A stretch of 64,000 nt of DNA, from NCBI RefSeq assembly GCF_947179515.1, contig NC_067495.1, forward strand, positions 58,803,754-58,867,753. Direction: 5' to 3'. The translations under genes were made by a program, and so were the position numbers. Numbering within the stretch: the first letter of the stretch is position 1; each line of letters begins with the position of its first letter. The stretch is from Apodemus sylvaticus. Taxonomy: Eukaryota; Chordata; Mammalia; Rodentia; Muridae. Below, in pieces: positions 23,101-33,489 of this stretch. Below the pieces are notes generated by a model. That model did no database searches, was not told where the DNA came from, and saw only the letters and a program-made list of their open reading frames with translations.

Positions 23101-23619
23101 GAGAGGCCTGAACAGATTATTTCAATATAAAGCTATTAACAACAGACTAGAGATAAGATCTTCAAGACTTATAAGTAATAGAAGAAGCATACCTGTCTGA
23201 GTGTAGGAGCATGAGAGACTTCCTGAAGGTGGGCTCACTAAATAGAGTACAAACTCAAAGGACTTATTTGAAGGAAAATAGACAGAATATATACTGTAAA
23301 TGCCAAAGAAAGAGCAGTAAAGACAGGGGCAAGGAGTATTTAAAGCACCCTTTTCTTACACAATGATGAGTCATGACATCTAAAACGTTTAAGTCTAGAT
23401 TTGCAGAAATGAGAGAAGCTAGACAGTAAGAATGAAGAAGGCTTACTCACAAGAGTATTAGATGTTTCATTAAATGTAGCTTATACACTAAAATAACTGG
23501 GAAATTAGTTAGCAGTTATATCACATAATCAACCACCCAAAGCTTCTATAAACAACAAACCAAAAATAGTAGAGTTTAGGAATGAGATGGGCAAAAACAG
23601 TTGCAAGCCCTATGATCAT
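23101..23619. other. No feature recognised
   Basis: Unique-looking, A-rich. Confidence 0.45.
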
Positions 23620-23940
23620 AATACAGAAGGAACTCAATCAACTCAGTGGCATAAACATCTAATTGAAAATGGGTGAAAATTTTCAATATTTTATTCAAAA
23701 GACGGCAAGTGCACAACAGGTACAAAGGCATATATTGAACATCACTAAGCATCATGGAAATGCAAATCTAAACCACAATGAGGTATTACACTATAGCAAT
23801 TGATTATTTTTATCAAAGAGTCAAAATATAACTGTTGGGGTGGGTATAAGGAAAAGGAACATTTGCATAATGTTTGTGGGCATATAAATTAGTGTGACTT
23901 GGGGATCACATTATAGAGGTCTCCAAAACATTAAAGTTTT
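23620..23940 (+). mobile_element. Ancient L1 ORF2 C-terminal relic
   Basis: Co-linear with sense L1: 'AACATCACTAAGCATCATGG', AAATGCAAATCTAAACCACA, ATGAGGTATTACACTATAGC, then the 'gaaaaggaac' and 'gggcatataaattagtgtg' blocks. Frame destroyed. Much older than the murid L1s. Confidence 0.6.
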
Positions 23941-23942
23941 AT

Positions 23943-24050
23943 AAAGATGGGCCATTAGTTAAGAGCACTGAGTGCTCTTCTAGAAGACCTGGGTTCAATT
24001 CTCTTTACAAGTGCCTGTAACTCCAGTTCCAGGGAGCTCACAAAAAAACA
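23943..24050 (+). mobile_element. B2-class SINE fragment
   Basis: ATGGGCCATTAGTTAAGAGC, ACTGAGTGCTCTTCTAGAAG, ACCTGGGTTCAATTCTC: tRNA-derived head with A- and B-box-like segments, followed by a short remnant of the body. Confidence 0.6.
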
Positions 24051-24723
24051 ATGAATTTTTGATATAAATATACCTGTTTCTCTCGTTTGATAAAAATAGA
24101 TAGAATTTACATGTATAACCTAAGCATTGTACCCAATAAGTATATACAATCAGCACATGCCAAAATATTTTAATTACAAAAGAAAGATGTATTGAAGGCT
24201 GTGTTAAGAATGAATAAACAAACTTATTGCATAACTATATCTAAAAGTATGTATTGAGTCCCCTTTTCTCAGTAGTTAGTTGCCCAAATGCCAGTAAACA
24301 ATGACCCACCTTTGTTCATGGAAACAACCTTAATTAAACTTAGTAACTTACTGTGAAAACAGAAAGGAAACTAGGAGGAAAGATGGGGTTCAACCAAAGA
24401 GAAAAAGGGGAGAGAAAACAGTATGCTTTTTATGTACTATAAACTTAGAGCCTTAATTTTATAAACTATTTATAACCTGAAGCCTTCAACAATTCTCACA
24501 ATCCTCACTTTCAAAACTGGACAGAATTTTGTTGCCTGGTCTACAAAGGAATATGTTGCAGAGATCCAAAAGACAGACTAAAAATAAATAATCATACTAA
24601 TCTCAAATATTAAAATTTGGAAAAATTTTATTATTGAAATCCTCATTTTAGAAATTTTTTAATTGCTTCTTAAAATAAGGTTGTTCTAGTGAGCTTTGAG
24701 GCATTTGCACATGCTATATTCTT
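24051..24723. other. No feature recognised
   Basis: AT-rich unique-looking sequence up to the target-site duplication at 24724. Confidence 0.5.
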
Positions 24724-24738
24724 TGTACTATTCTTTCT
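24724..24738. repeat. Target-site duplication, left copy
   Basis: TGTACTATTCTTTCT is repeated without mismatch at 32064-32078. The pair encloses both the L1 3' fragment and the full-length L1. Confidence 0.9.
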
Positions 24739-25442
24739 TTTTTTATTCGATATAATTTATTTACATTTCAAATGATTTCCCCTTTTCTAGCCCCCCCCCC
24801 ACTCCCCGAAAGTCCCGTAAGCCCCCTTCTCTTCCCCTGTCCTCCCTCCCACCCCTTCCCAGTTCCCCTTTCTGGTTTTGCCAAATACTGTTTCACTGAG
24901 TCTTTCCAGAACCAGGGACCACTCCTGCTTTCTTCTTGTATCTCATTTGAAGTGTGGATTATGTTTTCGGTATTCCAGTTTTCTAGGTTAATAACCACTT
25001 ATTAGTGAGTGCATACCATGATTCACCTTTTGAGTCTGGGTTACCTCTCTTAGTATGATGTTCTCTAGCTCCATCCATTTGCCTAAGAATTTCATGAATT
25101 CATTGTTTCTAATGGCTGAATAGTACTCCATTGTGTAGATATACCACATTTTTTGCATCCACTCTTCTGTTGAGGGATACCTGGGTTCTTTCCAGCATCT
25201 GGCAATTATAAATAGGGCTGCTATGAACATAGTAGAGCACGTATCCTTATTACATGGTGGGGAATCCTCTGGGTATATGCCCAGGAGTGGTATAGCAGGA
25301 TCTTCTGGAAGTGAGGTGCCCAGTTTTCGGAGGAACCGCCAGACTGATTTCCAGAGTGGTTGTACCAATTTGCAACCCCACCAGGAGTGGAGGAGTGTTC
25401 CTCTTTCTCCGCACCCTCTCCAACACCTGCTGTCTCCTGAAT
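24739..25442 (-). mobile_element. L1 3' end (704 bp) joined to full-length L1
   Basis: Short T-tract with antisense AATAAA at 24742-24747, 3' UTR, and 126 open antisense ORF2 codons (24988-25368) ending LISGY. It is truncated at the codons just before the Cys-rich motif, at an A-rich spot (sense AAAAATTCAGG). It is close to a copy of 25443-26155. It has no target-site duplication of its own, sharing the 15-bp pair with the full-length L1. Confidence 0.9.
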
Positions 25443-25457
25443 TTTTTTTTAATTTTT

Positions 25458-25463
25458 TTTATT
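25458..25463 (-). terminator. L1 polyadenylation signal
   Basis: Antisense AATAAA at the end of the 3' UTR, directly before the A-rich tail. The same signal occurs at 24742-24747 in the joined fragment. Confidence 0.75.
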
Positions 25464-25700
25464 CGATATAATTTATTTACATTTCAAATGATTTCCCCTT
25501 TTCTAGCCCCCCCACTCCCCGAAAGTCCCGCAAGCCCCCTTCTCTTCCCCTGTCCTCCCACCCACCCCTTCCCACTTCCCCGTTCTGGTTTTGCTGAATA
25601 CTGTTTCACTGAGTCTTTCCAGAACCAGGGGCCACTCCTCCTTTCTTCTTGTACCTCATTTGATGTGTGGATTATGTTTTGGGTATTCCAGTTTTCTAGG

Positions 25701-28700
25701 TTAATATCCACTTATTAGTGAGTGCATACCATGATTCACCTTTTGAGTCTGGGTTACCTCACTGAGTATGATATTCTCTAGCTCCATCCATTTGCCTAAG
25801 AATTTCATGAATTCATTGTTTCTAATGGCTGAATAGTACTCCATTGTGTAGATATACCACATTTTTTGCATCCACTCTTCTGTTGAGGGATACCTGGGTT
25901 CTTTCCAACATCTGGCAATTATAAATAGGGCTGCTATGAACATAGTAGAACATGTATCCTTATTACATGGTGGGGAGTCTTCTGGGTATATGCCCAGGAG
26001 TGGTATAGCAGGATCTTCTGGAAGTGAGGTGCCCAGTTTTCGGAGGAACCGCCAGACTGATTTCCAGAGTGGTTGTACCAATTTGCAACCCCACCAGCAG
26101 TGGAGGAGTGTTCCTCTTTCTCCACACCCTCTCCAACACCTGCTGTCTCCTGAATTTTTAATCTTAGCCATTCTGACTGGTGTAAGATGAAATCTTAGTG
26201 TTGTTTTGATTTGCATTTCCCTAATGACTAATGAAGTTGAGCATTTTTTAAGATGCTTCTCCACCATCCGAAGTTCTTCAGGTGAGAATTCTTTGTTTAA
26301 CTCTGTACCCCATTTTTTAATAGGGTTGTTTGGTTTTCTGGAGTCTAACTTCTTGAGTTCTTTATATATATTGGATATTAGCCCTCTATCTGATGTAGGA
26401 TTGGTGAAGATCTTTTCCCAATTTGTTGGTTGCCGATTTGTCCTCTTGATGGTGTCCTTTGCCTTACAGAAACTCTGTAACCTTATGAGGTCCCATTTGT
26501 CAATTCTTGCTCTTAGAGCATACGCTATTGGTGTTCTGTTCAGAAACTTTCTCCCTGTACCGATGTCCTCAAGGGTCTTCCCCAGTTTCTTTTCTATTAG
26601 CTTCAGAGTGTCTGGCTTTATGTGGAGGTCCTTGATCCATTTGGAGTTGAGCTTAGTACAAGGAGACAAGGATGGATCAATTCGCATTCTTCTGCATGCT
26701 GACCTCCAGTTGAACCAGCACCATTTGTTGAAAAGGCTATCTTTTTTCCATTGGATGTTTTCAGCCTCTTTGTCGAGGATCAAGTGGCCATAGGTGTGTG
26801 GGTTCATTTCTGGATCTTCAATCCTGTTCCATTGATCCTCCTGTCTGTCACTGTACCAATACCATGCAGTTTTTAACACTATTGCTCTGTAGTATTGCTT
26901 GAGGTCAGGGATACTGATTCCCCCAGATTTTCTTTTGTTGCTGAGAATAGTTTTAGCTATCCTGGGTTTTTTGTTGTTCCAGATGAATTTGATAATTGCT
27001 CTTTCTAACTCTGTGAAGAATTGAGTTGGGATTTTGATGGGTATTGCATTGAATCTGTATAGTGCTTTAGGCAAAATGGCCATTTTAACTATATTGATTC
27101 TACCGATCCATGAGCATGGGAGGTTTTCCCATTTTTTGAGGTCTTCTTCCATTTCCTTCTTCAGAGTCTTGAAGTTCTTGTCATACAGATCTTTCACATG
27201 TTTGGTAAGAGTCACCCCAAGATACTTTATACTGTTTGTGGCTATTGTGAAGGGGGTCATTTCCCTAATTTCTTTCTCAGCCTGCTTATCCTTTGAGTAT
27301 AGGAAGGCCACTGATTTGCTTGAGTTGATTTTATAACCTGCCACTTTGCTGAAGTTGTTTATCAGCTGTAGGAGCTCTCTAGTGGAGTTTTTTGGGTCAC
27401 TTAGGTAGACTATCATGTCGTCTGCAAATAATGATAGTTTGACTTCCTCCTTTCCAATTTGTATCCCTTTGACCTCCTTATGTTGTCGAATTGCCCGAGC
27501 TAGTACCTCAAGTACAATATTGAAAAGATAAGGAGAAAGGGGGCAGCCTTGTCTGGTCCCTGATTTCAGTGGGATTGCTTCAAGTTTCTCTCCATTTAGT
27601 TTGATGCTGGCTACCGGTTTGCTGTATATTGCTTTTACTATGTTTAGGTATGGGCCTTGAATTCCTGTTCTCTCCAAGACTTTAAGCATGAAAGGATGCT
27701 GAATTTTGTCAAATGCTTTTTCAGCATCCAATGAAATGACCATGTGGTTTTGTTCTTTGAGTTTGTTTATGTAGTGGATTGTATTGATGGATTTCCGTAT
27801 ATTGAACCAACCCTGCATTCCCGGGATAAAGCCTACTTGATCATGGTGGATGATCGTTTTGATGTGTTCTTGGATTCGTTTGGCAAGAATTTTATTGAGT
27901 ATTTTTGCATCGATGTTCATAAGGGAAATTGGTCTGAAGTTCTCTTTCTTTGTTGGATCTTTGTGTGGCTTTGGTATCAGCGTAATTGTGGCTTCGTAGA
28001 AGGAATTGGGTAGTGTTCCTTTTGTTTCTATTTTGTGGAATAGTTTGAAGAGTATTGGTGTTAACTCTTCTTTGAAGGTCTGGTAGAATTCTGCACTGAA
28101 ACCATCTGGTCCTGTGCTTTTTTTGGTTGGAAGACTTTCTATGAATCCTTCTATTTCTTTAGGCTTTATGGGACTGTTCAGATGGTCTAGTTGGTCCTGA
28201 TTTAATTTTGGTATTTGGTATCTGTCAAGGAAATTGTCCATTTCCTCCAGATTCTCCAGTTGTGTTGAGTACAGGCTCTTGTAGTAGGATCTGATGATTT
28301 TTTGGATTTCCTCAGTTTCCGTTGTTATGTCTCCCTTTTCATTTCTAAGTTTGTTAATTTGGATACTTTCTCTGTGCCCTTTGGTCAGTCTGGCTAAGGG
28401 TTTATCTATCTTGTTGATTTTCTCAAAGAACCAGCTCCTGGTTTTGTTGATTTTTTGTATGGTTCTCTTTGTTTCTACTTGATTGATTTCGGCCCTGAGT
28501 TTGATGATTTCCTGCCTTCTACTCCTCCTGGGTGAAATAGCTTCTTTTTGTTCTAGGGCTTTCAGGTGTGTCATTAAGTTGGTAATGTATGCTCTCTCCA
28601 TTTTCTTTTTGGAGGCACTCAGGGCTATGAGTTTTCCTCTTAGCACTGCTTTCATTGTGTCCCATAGATTTGGGTATGTTGTGTTTTCATTTTCATTGTG

Positions 28701-29525
28701 TTCTAAAAAGTCTTTACTTTCTTTCTTTATTTCTTCCTTGACCAAGGTATCATTGAGTAGAGTATTGTTCAGTTTCCACGTGTATGTGGGTTTTCTATTG
28801 TTTCTGTTGCTATTGAAGACCACTTTTACTCCATAGTGATCAGATAGGAGGCATGGGATTAGTTCGATCTTCTTATATTTGTTGAGGTCTGTCTTGTGAC
28901 CAATTATATGGTCGATTTTGGAGAAGGTACCATGAGGTGCTGAAAAAAAGGTATATTCTTTTGTTTTAGGATAGAATGTTCTATATATATCAGTTAAATC
29001 TAATTGGTCCAAAGCTTCAATTAGTTTCATTGTGTCCTTGTTTAGTTTCTGTTTTCCTGATCGGTCCATTGAGGAAAGTGCAGTGTTGAAGTCACCCACA
29101 ATTATTGTGTTAGGTGCAATGTGTGCTTTGAGTTTTAATAAAGTTTCTTTTATGAAAGAGGGTGCCCTTGCATTTGGAGCATTGATGTTCAGGATTGAGA
29201 GTTCTTCTTGTTGTATTTTTCCTTTGACCAGCAAGAAGTGTCCCTCAGAGTCTCTTTTGATGACTTTGGGTTGAAAGTCAATTTTTTCTGATATTAAAAT
29301 GGCTACTCCAGCTTGTTTCCTGAGACCATTTGCTTGTAAAATTGTCTTCCAGCCTTTTACTCTAAGGTAGTGTTTGTCTTTGACCCTGAGGTGTGTTTCC
29401 TGTAAGCAGCAAAATGTAGGGTCCTGTTTAAGTATCCAGTCAGTTAGTCTGTGTCTTTTTATTGGGGCATTGAATCCATTGATGTTAAGAGATATTAAGG
29501 AATAGTGATTGTTACTTCCTATCAT
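25701..29525 (-). CDS. L1 ORF2: endonuclease / reverse transcriptase
   Basis: 1274 codons, the usual L1 ORF2 length. The start MIGSNN is preceded four codons upstream by an in-frame TAA, which fixes it. The N-terminal APE-like endonuclease keeps N14, E43, D145, N147, T192, D205, S228, D229 and H230. The invariant tyrosine is replaced: codon 115 (29181-29183) is AAT, giving NINAPNA where the family has NIYAPNA. The reverse transcriptase follows, with FRPISLMN, QVGFIPGMQ, SLDAEKAFDKIQ, GTRQGCPLSP and the catalytic FADD (D702, D703). The C-terminal Cys-rich motif has C1130, C1134, H1142 and C1147. In the cell it nicks T/A-rich target DNA and copies L1 RNA there. With Y115 lost, nicking is probably impaired while reverse transcription may survive. 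The frame ends LISGY. Confidence 0.95.
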   Translation of the reverse strand: MIGSNNHYSLISLNINGFNAPIKRHRLTDWILKQDPTFCCLQETHLRVKDKHYLRVKGWKTILQANGLRKQAGVAILISEKIDFQPKVIKRDSEGHFLLVKGKIQQEELSILNINAPNARAPSFIKETLLKLKAHIAPNTIIVGDFNTALSSMDRSGKQKLNKDTMKLIEALDQLDLTDIYRTFYPKTKEYTFFSAPHGTFSKIDHIIGHKTDLNKYKKIELIPCLLSDHYGVKVVFNSNRNNRKPTYTWKLNNTLLNDTLVKEEIKKESKDFLEHNENENTTYPNLWDTMKAVLRGKLIALSASKKKMERAYITNLMTHLKALEQKEAISPRRSRRQEIIKLRAEINQVETKRTIQKINKTRSWFFEKINKIDKPLARLTKGHRESIQINKLRNEKGDITTETEEIQKIIRSYYKSLYSTQLENLEEMDNFLDRYQIPKLNQDQLDHLNSPIKPKEIEGFIESLPTKKSTGPDGFSAEFYQTFKEELTPILFKLFHKIETKGTLPNSFYEATITLIPKPHKDPTKKENFRPISLMNIDAKILNKILAKRIQEHIKTIIHHDQVGFIPGMQGWFNIRKSINTIHYINKLKEQNHMVISLDAEKAFDKIQHPFMLKVLERTGIQGPYLNIVKAIYSKPVASIKLNGEKLEAIPLKSGTRQGCPLSPYLFNIVLEVLARAIRQHKEVKGIQIGKEEVKLSLFADDMIVYLSDPKNSTRELLQLINNFSKVAGYKINSSKSVAFLYSKDKQAEKEIREMTPFTIATNSIKYLGVTLTKHVKDLYDKNFKTLKKEMEEDLKKWENLPCSWIGRINIVKMAILPKALYRFNAIPIKIPTQFFTELERAIIKFIWNNKKPRIAKTILSNKRKSGGISIPDLKQYYRAIVLKTAWYWYSDRQEDQWNRIEDPEMNPHTYGHLILDKEAENIQWKKDSLFNKWCWFNWRSACRRMRIDPSLSPCTKLNSKWIKDLHIKPDTLKLIEKKLGKTLEDIGTGRKFLNRTPIAYALRARIDKWDLIRLQSFCKAKDTIKRTNRQPTNWEKIFTNPTSDRGLISNIYKELKKLDSRKPNNPIKKWGTELNKEFSPEELRMVEKHLKKCSTSLVIREMQIKTTLRFHLTPVRMAKIKNSGDSRCWRGCGERGTLLHCWWGCKLVQPLWKSVWRFLRKLGTSLPEDPAIPLLGIYPEDSPPCNKDTCSTMFIAALFIIARCWKEPRYPSTEEWMQKMWYIYTMEYYSAIRNNEFMKFLGKWMELENIILSEVTQTQKVNHGMHSLISGY

Positions 29526-29584
29526 TTTTGACGTTATTTTTTAAATTTGATTGCTTAACTTCTTTTGGGTTTGATGAAAGGTTA

Positions 29585-30856
29585 CTATCTTGCTTTTTTC
29601 AGGGTGAAGTTTCCCTCCTTGTATTGTTGTTGTCCTCCTATTATCCTTTTTAGGGCTGGGTTTGTGGATAGATATTGGGTAAACTTGGTTTTGTCGTGAA
29701 ATATCTTAGTTTCTCCATCTATGGTGATTGAGAGTTTTGCTGGATATAGTAGTTTTGGTTGGCATTTGTGTTCTCTTAGAGTCTGCATGAGATCTGCCCA
29801 GGACCTTCTAGCCTTCATAGTCTCAGGTGAAAAGTCTGCTGTGATTCTGATAGGTCTTCCTTTATATGTTACTTGGCCTTTTTCTCTTACTGCCTTTAAT
29901 ATTCTTTCTTTGTTTAGAACATTTGGTGTTTTGATTATTATGTGACGGGAAGTATTTCTGTTCTGGTCCAGTCTGTTTGGAGTTCTGTAGGCTTCTTGTA
30001 TATTCATGGGCATCTCTCTCTTTAGGTTAGGGAAGTTTTCTTCCATAATTTTATTGAAGATATTTGCTGGCCCTTTAAGTTGTAAATCTTCACTCTCATC
30101 TATGCCTATAGTCCTTAGGTTTGGTCTTCTCATTGTGTCCTGGATTTCCTGGATATTTTGGGTTACAAGCTTTTTGCATTTTGCATTTTCTTTAACTGTT
30201 GAGTCCATGGTTTCTATGGAATCTTCAGCATCTGAGATTCTTTCTTCTATTTCTTGTATTCTGTTGTTAATATTTGCATCTCTGTCCCCTGATTTCTTCC
30301 CAAGGCTTTCTATCTCCAAAGTTGTCTCCTTTTGAGTTTTCTTAGTTGTTTCTACTTCTTATTTTAGATCCTGGATGGTTTTGCTTAGCTCCTTCACTTG
30401 CTTGTTTGTGCTTTCCTGTAATTCTTTAAGAGATTTTTGTGTTTTTTCTTTCATGACCTCAGCCTGTTGACCAAAGTTCCCCTGTATTTCTTTAAGAGAT
30501 TTTTGTGTTTCGTCTTTCATGACCTCAGCCTGTTGACCAAAGTTCTCCTGTATTTCTTTAAGTGTTTTTTGCATTTCCTCCTTGTTGGCTTTTGTATTCT
30601 CCTGGATTTCTTTCAATGATTTTTGTGTTTCCCTTGCAAGGGCTTCTAACTTTTGATCCATTTTCTCCTGAATTTCTTTAAGTATGTCCTTCATGTGTTC
30701 CTGTACCAGCATCATGACCAGTGATTTTAAATTCAAATCTTGTTTTACTGGTGTGATGGGGTATCCAGGACATGCTGGTAGAGGAGAATTGGGTTCAGAT
30801 GTTGCCATATTGCCTTGATTTCTGTTAGTGACGTTCCTGCGTTTGCCTTTTGCCAT
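29585..30856 (-). pseudogene. L1 ORF1 (RNA-binding protein), one stop codon
   Basis: The frame opens MAKGKRRNVTNRN at 30856 and would span 423 residues. An in-frame TAA at 30359-30361 (codon 166) replaces what is ACA (Thr) in the related copy at 19187, ending translation inside the coiled coil. After it, the frame is open for the rest: the end of the coiled coil, an RNA-recognition-like domain (LRTIGIDESEDLQLKGPANI), and the C-terminal domain with the conserved ARRSWADLMQTLREHKCQPK block. A second ATG at 30319 could start a 244-residue C-terminal part. The coiled coil holds two 22-residue repeats. The full protein forms trimers on L1 RNA. A product cut at 165 residues would lack RNA binding. 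Confidence 0.9.
30451..30582 (-). repeat. 66-bp tandem repeat in ORF1 coiled coil
   Basis: Units 30451-30516 and 30517-30582 each encode 22 residues with the pattern TQKSLKEIQ-x-NFGQQAEVMK. Partial related heptads continue on both sides (KEIQEN, KELQES). Coiled-coil length variation by in-frame duplication is known in murid L1 ORF1. Confidence 0.85.
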
Positions 30857-32063
30857 CTAGCTCTCACTGGTGTTACTTGGTCTTGTCAGTGCTGGACTCA
30901 CCAGTGCAAGCTGCCCCTTCCCCGTTGGCCTCTGGTGCACAGCTTACACCCTGCACTGCCTGTAGACAGGGTGCTGCTGTCCAGGCTGTTCAGATCCCGA
31001 AGCAGGCACCTGAAGGCTCCCGCTGGGGCCCGCAGGATTTATTGGAGCACACCGACTTCTCCCAGCTGGCCGCCCGGAAGCCCCCACTAGCCTCTTGAGG
31101 GACCTGGAGATGTAGTGCGGCCGCCCAGGCTGATCTGAAGCGGAGAGAGTTGACCTGAGGGCTTCTGCCTGAGGCCTTGCCCCAGATTGTGTCTGTGGAC
31201 CAGATGGAACCTGTGTGCACCCCCAGGGAGGTCCGAAGGTGTATGCTGCTGTGACCTCCCCTGTGTTCTGCTCACTCCGCTGGGCAGCTGATTTCCCCAA
31301 CCGTGCTGGCGCACACTAGGTTAGCCTTGTTGCCCAGGCCCTGAGTCCAGGCAAAAGCCTGGGAGGCCAAGGTCCGAGCAAAGTTCCCCTAGGGCTATGA
31401 CTGTTAATTGGGTCCGCCAGGTGACCCGGATGGCCGGCGTGCGCGTCCGTGCTCCCCGAAAGCACCGGGAAAGTCTGTTGTGCTAATAACCTCCTGGGCG
31501 GGTTGACACACAGATGGCCCACCAAGCCGCCCAGTTCTTGGGGTCAGTCCTGTGCCTTTTGGGGCCTAGACCCCCGTTTTGTTAGCCTCAGGCTACGCTT
31601 GTTAGCCGTCTCTGCCCTCCTGAGCATTCTGGGTCCTGTAGGCAAAATGGCAGCGCGTGCGCTGGCCAGGGCAAAAAAAAACTCCTAGCTGGGTTGGCAC
31701 CCCGATGGCCACCCGAACAGCCCAGGGCCTGGGTGCAGGCCAACGCCCGTCGGGCTCAGACCCCTGCTGTGTTGGGCCTAGGATTATGTTTGTGTACCTC
31801 AGTCTGTCCGATCTCTGGAGTCAGAAATCAAGATGGAGGTGAGTCTCTCCTGACTGGCAGGAAGCCGAGTTCTGAAGTGGCTTCTGTGCAGCGAAAGGCT
31901 CCGCAGAACCGCAGTTGCTTGCCGCCCGGCTGGTCAGCGAAGGTCAGTGGTCGTGGGCGTAGGGCCTAACTGGACCCTGTGTCGCCTTGGTTCCACCGCT
32001 GATGGCCCTTCAGCTGGACCAGCTACTGCTGCTGCCGCCGCCGCCGCCGCAGCCGCCGCCGCC
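30857..32063 (-). promoter_or_regulatory. L1 5' UTR with internal promoter
   Basis: A 1.2-kb CpG-rich leader that contrasts sharply with the AT-rich surroundings. It starts with GGC/GCA triplets (32031-32063) and contains no tandem monomer array. In L1 this segment carries the sense RNA polymerase II promoter. The retained CpGs suggest youth. Open frames on either strand here are composition artefacts. Confidence 0.75.
32031..32063 (+). repeat. (GCC/CTG)n at L1 5' terminus
   Basis: CTGCTGCTGCCGCCGCCGCC then CAGCCGCCGCCGCC: trinucleotide run that is the extreme 5' end of the L1 (antisense). Confidence 0.9.
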
Positions 32064-32078
32064 TGTACTATTCTTTCT
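32064..32078. repeat. Target-site duplication, right copy
   Basis: TGTACTATTCTTTCT, identical to 24724-24738. The next bases (ACCC) give a plus-strand cleavage context TTTCT/AC, close to the L1 preference TTTT/AA. Confidence 0.9.
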
Positions 32079-33489
32079 ACCCATCTTTATCTAGGGCACT
32101 GAGGCCTCAGTTCAGTTGTGCTTTAACTAAAAAAAACTTTACTTAATTTAAAGTCCCATGTAAAGTGTTTTCAAAATACATCAAGGAACTTGTACTTTTG
32201 CTGTTTATCATTATTAATTTTTTTTAAAAAGTGGTGGTCATTGTTACTAAATTTCTGGAATATAAAACATCTGCAGAGATTTTACCTAAGTACTACATTT
32301 CTCAGTCCTTCTAATAACAAGGCAAAGGAAATATAACATACATACAATGCTGTCTCACGATAGTAATATACCTCACTATCTAGCTATAATAATTAGAATG
32401 AAGATCTAGCCATGGAAGGTTACAATTACTGGTATCCTGGACTAAATGGAAAGCAGAGAGAGAGAAATTACTTGAGATCAGAAGTATCAGGTTAACATGA
32501 ACAACATATTAAGACCTCATCTAAAACCAAACCAAAACAGAACAACAAACAAAAGATGATGAATTCATCTTCATCATTGCCTCCTATTTTATCTGTGTAT
32601 GTAGGAACAGGTTCTCAAACTTGACTATAAAAACATTCATAACCTTGTAAAAACCTATCACAGTTAAGACTCTAAAAAGATGGTACCCAGATCTCATATC
32701 TCCATGGATAATCATTTTGAGAACCACTCCCTGAGGATGACATTAGGATTCCTACATCTTTCCTTCCTTTTTCCCTCCTTATTTCCCCTTTCAAATTAAG
32801 AAATATTTTCATATAACTTTTACAATCTCTAAAAAAATCTATATAGCCTAACATGTTCCCAACTTACCCTCCTAACTACTATATCCACTTTGATATTTTT
32901 TTTCTTTACAAAGCTGATCTAATACTTGGTCCTTACCCCACTTTCCATTGTTAATCTTCACTAAATCTAAATATTCTTCACACTGTCTATAATTATCTAT
33001 ATATCAGTTAATGTAGTAATCTAAAGCACTGGTAGGTTCTCCTGCAGTTAGTATTCTCTTCAGCATACAAAACTGAGTTTATAACAGGAAACTTGAGCTC
33101 TTGAACTAAGGAATTCTTTTCCGAACTACACGCTTCAGTTTATCACATCTAGTTTCTGCATAAACATTGCACATTGAAAGAATATAGTTCATAAGAAAAA
33201 AAATATACCAAAGAAAGAAAGAAAGAATAGATGCATACATAAATCCCAACACAGAAGACACCCAAGAAAGACAAAAAACAAGACTAACAAAATTTACTAA
33301 TCCTAAATTACTAATCCTATAGTAAGTAATGACATCAAATGAGAATGGAATGGAACCCTAGACAAAGAATTCAAAGGAATTATTACATGCAAGCTCCACT
33401 AAATTAAACAAGAAAATAATTTCTGGATCTAGAAGACAAACAGATTGATGAAATAAGGAAGGAAAAATGCGATGTGAAATTTAAATTTA
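32079..33489. other. No feature recognised
   Basis: AT-rich, unique-looking. A short GAAA run lies at about 33214-33226. No gene is supported. Confidence 0.5.

Larger units (their letters stand above)
25443..32063 (-). mobile_element. Full-length L1 (rat-type)
   Basis: A 6.6-kb element read on the minus strand. It has a GGC-rich 5' terminus at 32063, a CpG-rich 5' UTR (to 30857), ORF1 (30856-29585), a 59-bp spacer, ORF2 (29525-25701), a 258-bp 3' UTR with a G-rich tract (25501-25580), AATAAA at 25458-25463, and a tail of two A-runs split by TT. It is flanked, together with the 704-bp L1 piece, by a perfect 15-bp duplication. Only one nonsense codon is visible in the two ORFs, so the insertion is recent on the L1 timescale. 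Rat rather than mouse is inferred from the 5' UTR and ORF sequence. Confidence 0.95.

Noticed and set aside
26206..26793. Plus-strand open frame of 195 codons
   Set aside because: Antisense shadow of the intact L1 ORF2. The same shadow recurs at 50498-51103 on the other strand.
30451..30582. Regular repeats considered as a CRISPR-like array
   Set aside because: Two adjacent 66-bp coding repeats with no spacers, inside L1 ORF1.
30944..31969. Several open frames in GC-rich DNA resembling a CpG-island gene
   Set aside because: They lie in the L1 5' UTR; the openness follows from GC content and no domain is seen.
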